DNA from: Mycoplasma bradburyae
Lineage (GTDB): Bacteria; Bacillota_I; Bacilli_A; Mycoplasmatales; Mycoplasmoidaceae
Length of the DNA stretch: 64,000 nucleotides
NCBI RefSeq assembly: GCF_024338845.1
Contig: NZ_CP101414.1
Span: 682,001-746,000, forward strand
Direction of reading: 5' to 3'
Shown here one piece after another: positions 32,346 through 44,786 of the stretch. Under the pieces are notes generated by a model that was given only the letters and a program-made list of their open reading frames with translations, searched no databases and had not been told where the DNA came from. Position 1 is the stretch's first letter; every line of letters starts with the position of its first letter. A program made the translations under genes and the position numbers.

Positions 32346-34508
32346 TTATGGTTGAGGGAATAAGAATGTGCCTTTAGTTTTTTCGTGAGATTTAGTGGCA
32401 AGATATTTTCTCAATGCTTCACGATAAGAATTAGTCTGGTTAGGATATTTAGTTTTATCTGTCCCATCAATAAGATTGTACGCTTCAATATTAATCTTAT
32501 ATTTCATTGGTTGATCTGAATCATCAAATCGAATATTGAATTTAAATTCAGTTTTTTTAGATTGAGCTAAATAATCAAAAACTCCTCGTTCTTGTTGTGC
32601 AACAAATCCATCTTTACTTCCACTATTATACCCACCTCAGAAAATCCCATAAGGTAATCCATACTTAGAATAAACAACACTACCACTAGAACCTGCTTGC
32701 AATGATGATCGTTCTACTTCTTGGGTAATTCCGTATTGATGGTAATACTTATTGTGATAAGATTGAATCTTTCCATTAAAGGTTTGTAATCTACCTAAAA
32801 GATTTTTATTGATATTTCCAGACAACAAACTATCTGGATTTTTGCTTAAATTGTTTTGCACCCATTTGAATCGGTTAACTGTTTTATTTTGATCATTTAA
32901 TTCATCGATCCCTGGATAACCAGCAATATAAGCTTTATGTATGTCATCAAGACTAATTGCGGTGTCAGTTGAAGTTTTAACTGAAGGATAATCTATATCA
33001 ACATAAGGTAGGTTTGGATTAGTTAAGTTGTATTGACCTGGGGTTTTAGCAACTTTTACTGATTCGTTAAGCTCATCGACAGCATCTAAAACATATTTAC
33101 GAAGCAATTTACTTCCTATCAGCGCTCTTGGATTAAGTGAATCAATATCTTGAGCAATATTTACTTCAAAACTAATAACAGCAAAGTCTTTGTATAAACC
33201 AATACCTTTTTGAATAAATTGATCTGCCAACCTCTCTCTGTCTTGTTTATTATCAGAATAAGCACTTTCTAAAAGATTTTGCCCACCAAGACCTCCATTG
33301 ATAAATTGTCCCTTGAATTGGCTATTTCATAACGATGAAAAATCCCTTTTAGTTTGTTCATCGCGAACAAAATCAACAGCAGCAAATATCGTTCTAGGAA
33401 TTGTTAATAATCTATTAGAACTTACTCGATAAGTATTTTGATTATCGGGTACTTTATTATAAAAAGGAAGATCTTCTAATAAAGTTACGTATTTAGCCGG
33501 CTTATTAAATGATGGTGTTGGTTTAGGATAAAAACTAACATCATCAGATTTACCAATTGAAAAACCAACTGTTTCTGGAATTTTTTCTAAATCGTTTATT
33601 GGATTATCAAAATCATTAGCTCTTCATAATGTTTGAGCTACATGTAGGTTTGTTGCTACATATAATCGGTAAAGATTAGGATTTAAAACACTCTTTTGAT
33701 AATCTAACAATCAACCCGTACCATTAGTTACGTAATAAAGCGTTTTATTCATTTGATCTTTAGGATCATTAAAATTGTAACGAGTATAAAATTGCAACGA
33801 AAAAGATCGTTTATAAATCTTATGATAAATTTCATTATCACTAAATACTTTGACTTCCGCGCGATTAGATGGACTACTAGTTTCAGATGAATCCGGTTCG
33901 CTATTATCTAAATTATCACCAGAATTGTTACCGCTAGATAAATCATTACCAAGATCATTATTCATTTCTGGTTTAGATTCTGTTGGAGGAATAATTTCTG
34001 GTTGAATTGGTTTATCTAATTTAGGTTGATTTGGTTGAATAATTACCGGTGAATTAGTTGTTTCGCTATTAGATGAATTATTATTATTATTATTATTTCT
34101 TGGATTCTTCAAGAATCCATCTATTTCCAAACTGTATGATCGTTTAATCTTAGGATCACCATTTTTAACCGATACGCTAACAATAAAAGATAAAACACCA
34201 TTTTCATCATCAGCATTGAAATCGCCAAGATCAATATTTATATAATCAGTAAGATCTTTGTTATCATTTTTTTTAATCAATTTGACAACGAAATACTCTT
34301 GATAATTATCAAGATCGATTTGACTCGCAAAAATTTTTGAATGTTCTTTTTTATATTCAATTTTTAGATCATCATTAGTTATACTATTAACATCAACTTT
34401 ATTTTTATCTGAAAAAAAGAGTTTATTTGGATCAAAACATGATGATGCAACAACACTGACCGCACTTAATCCACATAATAACTTAAATCAGCCAGTTTTC
34501 CTTAGCAT
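32346..34508 (-). CDS. DUF31/MIP-type serine protease lipoprotein
   Basis: A 720-residue lipoprotein (lipobox VVASSC, Cys24) of the mycoplasma DUF31 peptidase group, which includes the immunoglobulin protease MIP. A trypsin-like triad can be placed: His289 in YVATNLHVAQTLW, Asp441 in KDFAVISFEV and Ser608 in AGSSGSVVY. MIP cleaves the heavy chain of immunoglobulins held by its partner MIB in M. mycoides. Residues about 80-120 (DFNADDENGVLSFIVSVSV...LEIDGF) resemble a Lipoprotein_17-type domain, followed by an Asn-rich run (NNNNNNN) and a Pro/Ser/Asp/Asn linker to residue 235. Those residues would lie between the anchor and the enzyme. No MIB-like gene is adjacent. The target is not deducible. 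The first Trp (residue 7) is TGA, so standard calls lose the signal. Confidence 0.8.
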
Positions 34509-34583
34509 AATTTTTCCTAATCTTTTGTTAATTTATATATTATAAATTATTGTTAAGAAATATAGCTGCATTGACAACGTAAT

Positions 34584-34619
34584 AAAAAAAACATGTAGGT
34601 TTAGTTGCCTACATGTTTT
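34584..34619 (-). terminator. dnaK: dnaK terminator
   Basis: AAAACATGTAGG and its complement form a 12-bp stem with an 8-nt loop, followed on the minus strand by TTTTTTA, about 22 bases beyond the dnaK stop. Confidence 0.9.
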
Positions 34620-34640
34620 AGTTGGTTTGGTTAGCAAATA

Positions 34641-36470
<1,830 letters not shown>

Positions 36471-36483
36471 TTATATGTATAAG

Positions 36484-36489
36484 ATTATA
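36484..36489 (-). promoter_or_regulatory. dnaK: dnaK -10 element
   Basis: TATAAT on the minus strand, nine bases downstream (in the transcript direction) of the CIRCE element, about 60 bases before the ATG. Confidence 0.6.
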
Positions 36490-36497
36490 ATAAAAAA

Positions 36498-36524
36498 TTA
36501 GCACTTTTACAATAAGATTGCTAA
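36498..36524 (-). promoter_or_regulatory. CIRCE operator of dnaK
   Basis: TTAGCAATC, nine spacer bases, AAGTGCTAA on the minus strand. The consensus heat-shock operator bound by HrcA is TTAGCACTC-N9-GAGTGCTAA, so this copy matches at 16 of 18 arm positions. It overlaps the -35 region of dnaK, where HrcA would block transcription until heat or misfolded protein inactivates it. Confidence 0.9.
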
Positions 36525-36572
36525 TTTATTTTAGTTATTGCGATCTTATTGCATTTCTTATATATCAATATA

Positions 36573-36578
36573 TATAAT
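36573..36578 (+). promoter_or_regulatory. -10 element of the LPG-synthase-like gene
   Basis: TATAAT on the plus strand 25 bases ahead of the ATG at 36603, giving a short leader without a Shine-Dalgarno. Confidence 0.45.
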
Positions 36579-36602
36579 ATGTAATACATAGAAGATCAAT
36601 TA

Positions 36603-37763
36603 ATGTTGAACGAAAATATTAACAAAAATAAGGTAAATATAAAAAGGATTGGTATTACAGCAGTTAGCTGTATTGTTTTATTAATCGCAATATTAACTGT
36701 TATCTTTCTAAAGAACACAAATTTTTCAAAGGTTTTTAGTATATTACAAAATCCGGTGAATCAAAGACAAAACTTGTTTATTATCTTAATATTCAGTTGC
36801 ATGTGCTATGGATTTTTGTGACAATTTTTAACAGTGTATGTAATTGCTAGAAACTATAGTATTAAAGCTAAATGATATGAATGGTTAGTATACGCATTGG
36901 TAAGTACATTAATAAATAATGTTACTCCTTTTGCTAGCGGCGCTGAACCATACAAAGTGTATTGATTGGTTAAAAATAAAGTTAAGTTATCTGATGCAAT
37001 AACAATTGTTGGTACTACAGCCATTTATTGATCATTTGTTCAGATTATTGTTACTTGACCAAGTTTTATTTATATATCAACTAAATATAATTTATTAGTT
37101 CAATCAGATAAAGGTTTGATAGCTTACTGATTTTCATTCTGCGGAATGATTGTTGATTTTTGTATTTTTTCAACTTTTGCAACTGCTGTCTTTAGTGTTA
37201 AATTTCACTTGTTCGTTTATAAATTAGTAAACAAAATTAGAAAGTTTTTAAAACTCAAAGAATTAAATGAAGATAAACGCATTCAATACATTAAACAAAA
37301 ACATGCTTTTATTAAAGAATTTAAGCGTTATTGAATTGTTATTTTTCAAATACTATTTACTGGTAGTTTAGTCATTTTTCAATATAGTTCAGTGTATTTT
37401 TCTTTATCGATATTAGATTCTAAATTAGCTAGTGCATATAAATTTATTGATGTATTTAATTTTAGTAATGTATCAGTAACAGCTAATAACTTTATACCTA
37501 TCCCTGGAGGCGAGGGTACCATTCAATTTACACTAGAACTTTATTTCACTTCATTAGTTAATAAATCGTTATTAAACCCTAATCTAATTGAATACTTTAA
37601 TAGCGAATTGGTTCAATCTGATATTAATGACACCATTTTCTTGTGAAGATTTGGATTGTTTTATTTACCAACTATGATTGGCATTATTCCAGCTATATTT
37701 GAAATAAGCGTTTATTTCAAAACATTAGCTAAAGAAAAACAAGCAAAAATAATTGGTTCTTAA
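36603..37763 (+). CDS. Lysylphosphatidylglycerol synthase TM-region / YbhN-like protein
   Basis: A 386-residue membrane protein with about eight spans. Features of the UPF0104 / LPG-synthase transmembrane family (flippase half of MprF) are visible: NNVTPFASGAEPYKVYWL near residue 100, which is the family's P-xx-GG-E-x-x-x-x-x-L-like motif, and NFIPIPGGEGTIQ near residue 300. These normally move or modify phospholipids at the membrane. The cytosolic lysyl-transferase domain of full MprF is absent, so lysine transfer is unlikely. Many TGA Trp codons. It is transcribed away from dnaK. Confidence 0.8.
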
Positions 37764-38046
37764 CCGTAATAAATTTGTATATATTTTTATAAATATATTA
37801 AATTTACCGTATTTTTTTGTAAATATCAAATTAAAGAGTGTGCTTGATAAAAACAAAATAAAACTGCTTATAGTGATAATTTTAAACTTATTTAATATTC
37901 GATTTATTAATCGTATTTCTAATATTATTTGCTATGTTTTATAACAGAAATAAGCAGATAACATTTATATAGGTTTTTAGGGTTATCAATAAGAACTTAT
38001 TTTTAATTTGTTTAAAAACAATCAAAAATATATAATATTTTTGTTT

Positions 38047-39834
38047 ATGAAGAAAAAAACTTATAAAAAAACCTTATTATCACTTATAAATTTACTTTTA
38101 CCAATATCAAGCAGTTTATCCCTTTCATCTTGTAAAACTAGTCAAGAAGCAGTAGAAGAAGAGAAAAAAGAAGAAATTAAATTGTCTGACGATAAAAAAG
38201 AAAATAATGACTCTATTAGCCCTTCTACAGATAAAACAAATAAAACAGAACAGGATAGCAATAATAATGATTCAGTTAATGAAGGTGATAATACTAACCA
38301 AAATAGTTCAGAAAATTTAGATAAAAATAACGAAAATTCTAGTTCAAATAACGAAGAATCGTCTGAAGTAAATGATTCACAATCATCCGACAATAACCAA
38401 CCAAAAGTATTTAAAAATATTCATCATAATGGTTTGAAATTTTCGACAAATTTGCATAATATAGATGATTTCAATAATATAAATAATTCGTTTTTGCCTA
38501 GTCAAATAATGGATGAATTATCTAAAAATACAAATATCAAATTTGAAAATATTTCTTATGATGATACTTTAGGTAATTTTCAAGCGAATGTTACAAAAAA
38601 TAATGACAACTTTCAATTAGCGATTACAGGCTTTAAAGCGTTAGCTCAATGTAGAGTTACTAGTATTTTTCAATTGAAAAATAATTATTATTACAAAAAT
38701 AAAGTAACTCCTGAGATAGTTTCTAAATATGAAATGAATCAATTACTAGATGCTATTGATCCGTTTTATATTTCAAACGATGTTAATAACTCAAGTTTTT
38801 TACTTCAAGATTTATTTAAAGATAGTTCAAGATACACTATAAATAAATTTAAGTTAATCAACGAAAATAGGAGATATTACTTAGATTTAGAAATAACAGC
38901 TAAAGCATTTGTCTTAAACAAAAATCAAAAAACTGAAAAACAAGTAACTTTATACAGAAGTAATAGAGGTTTTTCTAATAATTTTTCTTTAAATGAATTC
39001 AACATACAGAATCAGCTTAATTATTTGTTAACAACAATAACTAAAAAGCAAACGGATAATACTTCTATTTATCCATCATATTATTTAGCTAAATTTAATA
39101 ACGGAACTTTTGAACCTAGAAATATCATTGATTTACCTGAAAATAATAATAAAGCCGGAGAAAAATTCAATTTACCTATACAAATAACTCCCAAAAGAGT
39201 TGTAGCTGATGATAAAAAGGGGACTTTAACTTTTAGCGTTGAATTAAGATCTGAAAGTAACCAATATTCAGATGTTTATGTATCCGCAACTCAAGAATTT
39301 ACTGTAGATGGATTCAGAATGTTGATAGGCAATGATTTGGAATCTCTAAAAAATAGTTTTGTAATTACTACTGCAGGACTTAATGAAAAACGAAACATAG
39401 CTAAAACAATTAAATCTTTAAAGGAACAAAATTCTAATAATCCTAATTTTGAAATAGATGTTCCAAATGAATTTAGGTTAAAAAATATTCTTACTAACAT
39501 TGTTTTTTTAAGTGGTAATTACGAAGAAAACAGAGAAAACGATTTTCATTCTAGCAACTATTTCGAAATTTGATTTAATAATCGTAAATTAGGTACTGCC
39601 GATCAAAGATATTCAAACAGATATAGCGCTTTAACAACTGGAAATGGAATTAATGATATATTAATTGTAGTTGAAAGAATGATTCTAGATGTTAAGAAAA
39701 TATCTAATATTAGAACCGAAGAAAACAAAATCAAAGCAGATTTTAAAGTAACTTTAAGTCTATATTTATCAAGCGATAACAATATTAATTTTAATTACGA
39801 TTTGGTCGATATTAAATTGGATTTAAACAAATAA
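38047..39834 (+). CDS. Lipoprotein with Lipoprotein_17-like domains
   Basis: A 595-residue lipoprotein. The start at the ATG of 38047 (MKKKTYKKTLLSLINLL) is preferred over an upstream in-frame TTG because it gives a proper signal with lipobox SLSLSSC (Cys28). A low-complexity spacer of about 90 residues, rich in Asn, Ser, Asp and Glu, follows. The body carries at least two copies of the variable-surface-lipoprotein pattern D-D-x-x-G-x-x-x-x-x-V ... x-I/V-x-GF (YDDTLGNFQANVTK...LAITGF and VADDKKGTLTFSVEL...FTVDGF), the hallmark of the Lipoprotein_17 domain found in mycoplasma surface proteins. The last part (about 510-595) follows a TGA Trp. Its function is unknown; a surface antigen is likely. 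Confidence 0.75.
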
Positions 39835-39887
39835 TTTTTAGTTAAATTTTTCAAAATAACCAATAACAATTAATATTTTTAACAAAT

Positions 39888-39925
39888 AAAAAGATTGAAT
39901 TTGTTTATCAAAATTCAATCTTTTT
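39888..39925. terminator. Shared terminator of two convergent lipoprotein genes
   Basis: AAAAAGATTGAATTT and its complement form a 15-bp stem with an 8-nt loop and T-runs on both strands, between the stops at 39834 and 39969. Confidence 0.85.
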
Positions 39926-39968
39926 TTATGCTTTTTTTTATGAAAATTTAATCTATTATTAAGTGATT

Positions 39969-41681
39969 CTAACTATCAGGACTTTGAATATGAAGAATTG
40001 TTAATTTATTAGGTCAATAATATCCATAATAACCATTAGCCAGTTTATATGATATTCTTCCTAATAATAAATAGTTGGTAGTTTCTTTATAATTAGAGTT
40101 AATTGGTTCTGATTCATCTAATTCAAGATTTTTCATTTCGTTAGGATATTGACTAGCAGGAGTTTTTGGATTATTAACTAAAGCATTAACTCCTCTACCG
40201 TTATCCGAATTAGCTGAACCGTTTATATCTATATCTCACCCTCAGAATCAACTAGAAGTATTATTAACTGTTTCACGTCTCGATTCATAGTAACTTGATA
40301 AGTTAGCTCTAGCTCCAGTAAGTTCATCACTCGTTAATACTTTTCTATATATATTCTTTCTAGATAAAATTTTCTCTGCTCTAATCTTCGCTGTAAAAAT
40401 ATCTGTATTCATTTTTGTGCCATCAAATATATATCTTACCTTAAAGAATATCTTATCGTTATTATTAGGCGGAATATAAGGAATTTTAATAGCCTTAATC
40501 AAATAATCCTTATTGTTTTCTAATTGAACTTTAATTCTATCTCTAACAGGATCATATGAATATGTAGATATAGCAGCATCATTATTTACGCCATTAATCG
40601 CATCAATATAAGCTTGATTATATAATTGCTTGTTTTTATCAAAATGAACACCTTCCAAATTCACTGATGATATAGAAATATCTATATCATCTGGGATTAT
40701 ATTTTGAGATATTATTGCTGGAACTTTAATTGCTAAATCTGGTTGAGATATCGATTTGATTGTTAAAGGTTTATCCGGTCTTGATGTTAAATAATAATAA
40801 ATTGCTCCATGATCTTGATTACCAACTCGATAAAGTTTCTCTAAATTAGCTTGACCATCAATGTAAATATCATCAATTTTAAATTCTTGTTTTATTTCAT
40901 TTAAAGCTGAAGCGTTAGCATTTAAGAACGAGCCATAAAAACCATTTGTATATACAGTGTTTCCACTTTGAACGAGTTTAGTAGATGATAATGGTATGTA
41001 ACCATCACTAGAAGATACATTACCAATAATTGTTACATTCGTATTATTAGATTTATTTAAAATTACCGGTTCATTAAGTACTCTTAATGTATTGAAGTTT
41101 GTATTACCAACATCTACAACTGTAACCTCTTGATTAGATCCATCCTTTAATTTAACTCTTTTAAGTAATTTAGAAGCTATCGCTGTTCCTAATGATTTAA
41201 AACCTGAAAATTGAATATCGTTAGAATTAATATCATTCTCACCTTGTTTAGAAAATGATACTTTTATGTCAATAGTCCCATTAACATTATTGCGATCTAC
41301 AATATTGACTCTAACATCTCATCCTTGAGCTAACTCATTAGTTAAAGATAATGAAAAATTATCAGGAACTACTGCATCTGGTTTAGTGTTCACTCTATCT
41401 AATTCTTTTTTCGAATTAGCATCAACTACATTAAAAAAAGATTGATCAATTCTATTAACATAATCTCTTAATCGTTGATTAGGTGTAGAACTGTCTGAGT
41501 CAATGTTACCATCAGGATTAGAAGGAATAATTGGATTTAAATTAACCCCGTTTTCTTGTCTATCTTTATTAGACGGTGGATTGGTAATATTTATCGAACT
41601 ATTGCAAGAAGAGATCAATAAGCTTGTTTGAACGGTAAATAAAAAACCGCTTATTATTTTTATTAACTTCTTGGTTTTCAT
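39969..41681 (-). CDS. Putative surface lipoprotein, function unknown
   Basis: A 570-residue lipoprotein with signal MKTKKLIKIISGFLFTVQT and lipobox SLLISSC (Cys26), then a polar Asn/Asp/Pro/Ser spacer. The ectodomain has no catalytic motif I can identify. Several in-frame TGA codons (for example before WDIDINGSANSDNG) place it clearly in code 4. Near the C-terminus is an aromatic stretch, GYYGYYWPNK. It is convergent with the Lipoprotein_17 gene and divergent from the K+ channel gene, which begins 205 bases away. It may belong to the same broad set of variable surface proteins, but I cannot show a shared domain. Confidence 0.7.
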
Positions 41682-41886
41682 ATTTTCTTTTATATGCAAT
41701 CTTTGATTTAATTAATACTTATTTGATTAATACGATTAATACTCAGATATACTAATTACAAAAAATTAATATCATCTATTAATATATTAATCTTATCAAA
41801 AATATCTAAATGCTAGTATTAATAATTAAAATTATTAAGCTAAAACTACAACTTTAATAAAAATTGATATTTTTATAATATATTTT

Positions 41887-43131
41887 ATGGATTTGAAAAT
41901 TAATAATTTTAAAATCAATCACTATAAATTAATGAAAATATTGTCAATCGTTTTTTGATCGCAATCAGAAATCGATGATAACCTAATAAAATATTCGAAG
42001 AGAATTAAGGTTTTAAGAGGTATTTACGCATTAATCATCGTATTTGCTTGTTTAGTTACTTTCGTAACATTAGTAATTAGCCCTCAAGCAAATAGTAAAG
42101 ATGCTTTTGCGACTTTTGCTAAGGTATCTTTGATTATTACTTTTTTTGTTTTTATAGTGGATTGAATATCGCATGCTATTACATATAAATTTGTTATCAA
42201 ACAAACTAAGATTTCTTATTTAAAGTCATTACTTAAATATATCTTTACTTTTAATAGTATTGTTATTATTTTATGTCTCCTATCGTCTGGTCAAGCAATT
42301 AAATTTTTTATTAATAACTTTGATGCTAATAACGAATTACTCTTTGCTACTTTTCAATCCCTTGGATTAGTAAGAGTAATTCGTCTGTTTATGGTTCTAA
42401 GTTTATTTAAACCATTCGGAGCGATCACTGGAGTTTTTGTTCATCAAAGAAAACTACTTACATCAGTGTTCTTTATTATTATTGTTTTAATTATTCTCTT
42501 TGCGATAATTATCTGATCTCAAGAGACAGTATACTTATTGCGGAACCATGCTATTTTTCTAGCTAATATAAGTAATAAGTATTCTAGCCATCCTGAATTT
42601 AATATATTTAACAAATTATCTACATTTACTGAAGGATCAGGTCAATATGAAGAAGCTATTAACAAAGTAACCGAAGAACAAGTAGTTGCTGCTATCAAAT
42701 ACTTAGATGATACTGATCTAGCTAATTTTAATTCATTAGCCAACGGATACATCCAAAGCTTCCCTGAAGCTTTTTACTTCACAACAATCACCCTTACAAC
42801 TGTAGGTTATGGCGATTTCTCACCACACGCTCCAATATCCAGAGTTATTGTTAGTTTTATTTCTTTATTAGCAATTGCTATAGTAGCAATTCCTTCAGGG
42901 ATTATTGCTGGTTCTTTTTTATCAGAAATGGAAAAACGTTCCGAACAAAACCAAAAAGAAAAAAAGAAAAATAAAGATAAATATGATAAAAATATAGACG
43001 ATTCATCTAAAGTTAATCTTAAGGAGAAAACTTTAGATGAATGCGAATTGATCCCTATTAATTTTGAAAATAATTCGTCTAAGAATAAGAAATCTTTAGA
43101 TGAGTGTAAATTTATTGAAATGAAGTTATAA
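41887..43131 (+). CDS. Voltage-gated-type potassium channel
   Basis: A 414-residue six-span channel subunit. The pore loop contains FTTITLTTVGYGDFSPH, with the K+ selectivity filter TVGYGD, between S5 and S6. A basic GLVRVIRLFMVLSLF segment (about residues 155-170) is placed as S4; only two Arg with typical spacing are present, so voltage sensing may be weak. An extended turret of about 70 residues precedes the pore. The C-terminus is a charged cytosolic tail with two near-copies of the motif KxLDEC (TLDECELIPI and SLDECKFIEM). The tail lacks an RCK domain. It overlaps mscL by one base (TAATG), so both should be made from one mRNA. It is the family's normal tetramer subunit in the membrane. 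Confidence 0.9.
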
Positions 43132-43769
43132 TGATTCAGAAAGAAAAACACATCTCGAGAGCCAAGTCTGCTATAGCGAATGCCACTAAAGTAGTTAAGC
43201 GAGGAAACATTTTTATGCTAGCAATAGGTCTATTGCTAGGAACTAGCTTTAATGCTGTAATAGCTTCACTAGCTAATGATGTGATTATTGCAGCTATAGC
43301 TAAACTATATAATGTTAGTGACCTGCAAAAATGACAGGTTGATGGAATTTATATTGGCAAGTTTTTTGCTGCTATCATCAGTTTTGTAATCATCAACATA
43401 ATTCTTGTATCTGTTTTGTTTATTGTCTACTATATTAATGAAATCGTTAAAGATTTCAAGAAACGCAAAGAGATTGCTAAAGGATTAGTAGAAGATAAAA
43501 AATCAAGCGAACCAACAAATGAAGAAAGAATCATCCAATTACTTGAATTTAACAACGCTTTGATACAACAACAAATTGAAGTATTTGCTAAAGCGCATGA
43601 TATGAAAGTAGAAGTTTTATCGACTAAATTTGGTAAGTCTGTAATTCAAATTCCGTTTGAATTACAGAATCAAGAAGAAAGCCAAAATCTACAAAAGCTA
43701 CTAAGAAAAAACGCAGAAGCATCTGTAGATTCTAGTAATTGATCTGATAACGCCGATATGATTCAATAA
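43131..43769 (+). CDS. mscL: Large-conductance mechanosensitive channel MscL
   Basis: A 212-residue MscL homologue. TM1 is FMLAIGLLLGTSFNAVIASLANDVIIAAIAKL, matching the family pore helix with its Gly/Ala packing face. A periplasmic loop and TM2 (FAAIISFVIINIILVSVLF) follow, then a cytosolic helix. The protein is longer than the usual 120-150 residues because of about 80 extra C-terminal residues, Glu/Gln/Lys-rich and probably coiled. MscL opens when membrane tension rises in hypo-osmotic shock and lets solutes escape. It begins within the stop codon of the K+ channel gene, so the pair looks like an osmotic-response operon. A TGA Trp is at about residue 68. Confidence 0.88.
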
Positions 43770-43808
43770 TTGATTATAGCTAATTTATATTTGAGTCAAT
43801 TTTGTAAA

Positions 43809-43848
43809 AAATAAACTCTTAGTTTCACTATAAGAGTTTATTTTTTTG
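43809..43848 (+). terminator. Terminator of the K+ channel-mscL operon
   Basis: AATAAACTCTTA and its complement form a 12-bp stem with a 9-nt loop, followed by TTTTTTT, 40 bases after the mscL stop. Confidence 0.9.
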
Positions 43849-44262
43849 TTGTGGTTGAAATCCGTGTTTGATCTAATTGAGGAACTAAAAGATGAATGAT
43901 TCTAAAATATTAAATTATAGAAATTGTTAGAATCATTAGATTTATCGTAAGTTATTTTAAGAAATATTAAATAATTAGTTACTTTATTTTGGTTTTAGAT
44001 TCTTTAAAGTCTAATAATTAAATCAAGTTTGTTGTCAAGAAAAATCATTAAGAATTATTTTATTTATGTATTTATTTTCAAACATTTTGTTAAAAAGCTT
44101 ATATAGACTTTTATTTATTAATTAAAATCGTTAAAAGATATCTATAGAGGTGTAAAAGTATTAATTTTACAAACCTCTCTCTCTTGAATCGAATTTATTC
44201 ATAAGCTTATCAAAATTAGAAAAAATCTAATATAAATATATTCTTCTTACAATATATCTAAA

Positions 44263-44380
<118 letters not shown>

Positions 44381-44391
<11 letters not shown>

Positions 44392-44584
44392 ACAAAAAAA
44401 TATAAAAATAAATACTGCGCTTTGATAGATGAAGGTAGCCCGAATAACACTTATTATTCTTTAATTCCTTTACCATTTTATCAACTAAACAAAATGAATT
44501 AACATTAAAAGCGTCAACGTATACTTTTATTTCTTCTTTATTGTCTAAATTCTTAACATAACTAATTGCAACGCTAATATCCAT
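44381..44584 (-). CDS. Possible small protein, 67 aa, weak
   Basis: An open frame beginning MDISVAISYVKNLDNKEEIK with an AGGTTA just ahead of the ATG. The N-terminal 45 residues have a plausible protein composition; the rest is Ile/Tyr/Phe-rich. No homology is recognised. It could be a small gene, a gene remnant or chance in AT-rich DNA. Confidence 0.3.
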
Positions 44585-44786
44585 TAACCTAATAATACTT
44601 AAAAATTAATTTATATAAAAATCTATAGTAAGTTAGTAAAACTTACTGTTTTAAATAAAATAATAAATTCAAATGATAACAAATAGTAGTTATAAAAAAA
44701 ATTATTAACTTAACTTATCCATATAAAAACCAATCATATTCTTTTATAAAAAAGAAGTTTATTAAGGTTTTTTATAAAAATATTCA

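Noticed and set aside
38142..38393. Minus-strand frame of 83 codons rich in Ser
   Set aside because: Antisense to the Asn/Ser/Asp-rich spacer of the lipoprotein at 38047-39834.
44143..44184. Hairpin with short arms near CTCTCTCT that could suggest a tRNA or small RNA
   Set aside because: No acceptor/T-arm pattern or CCA context; only a simple hairpin without T-run is visible.
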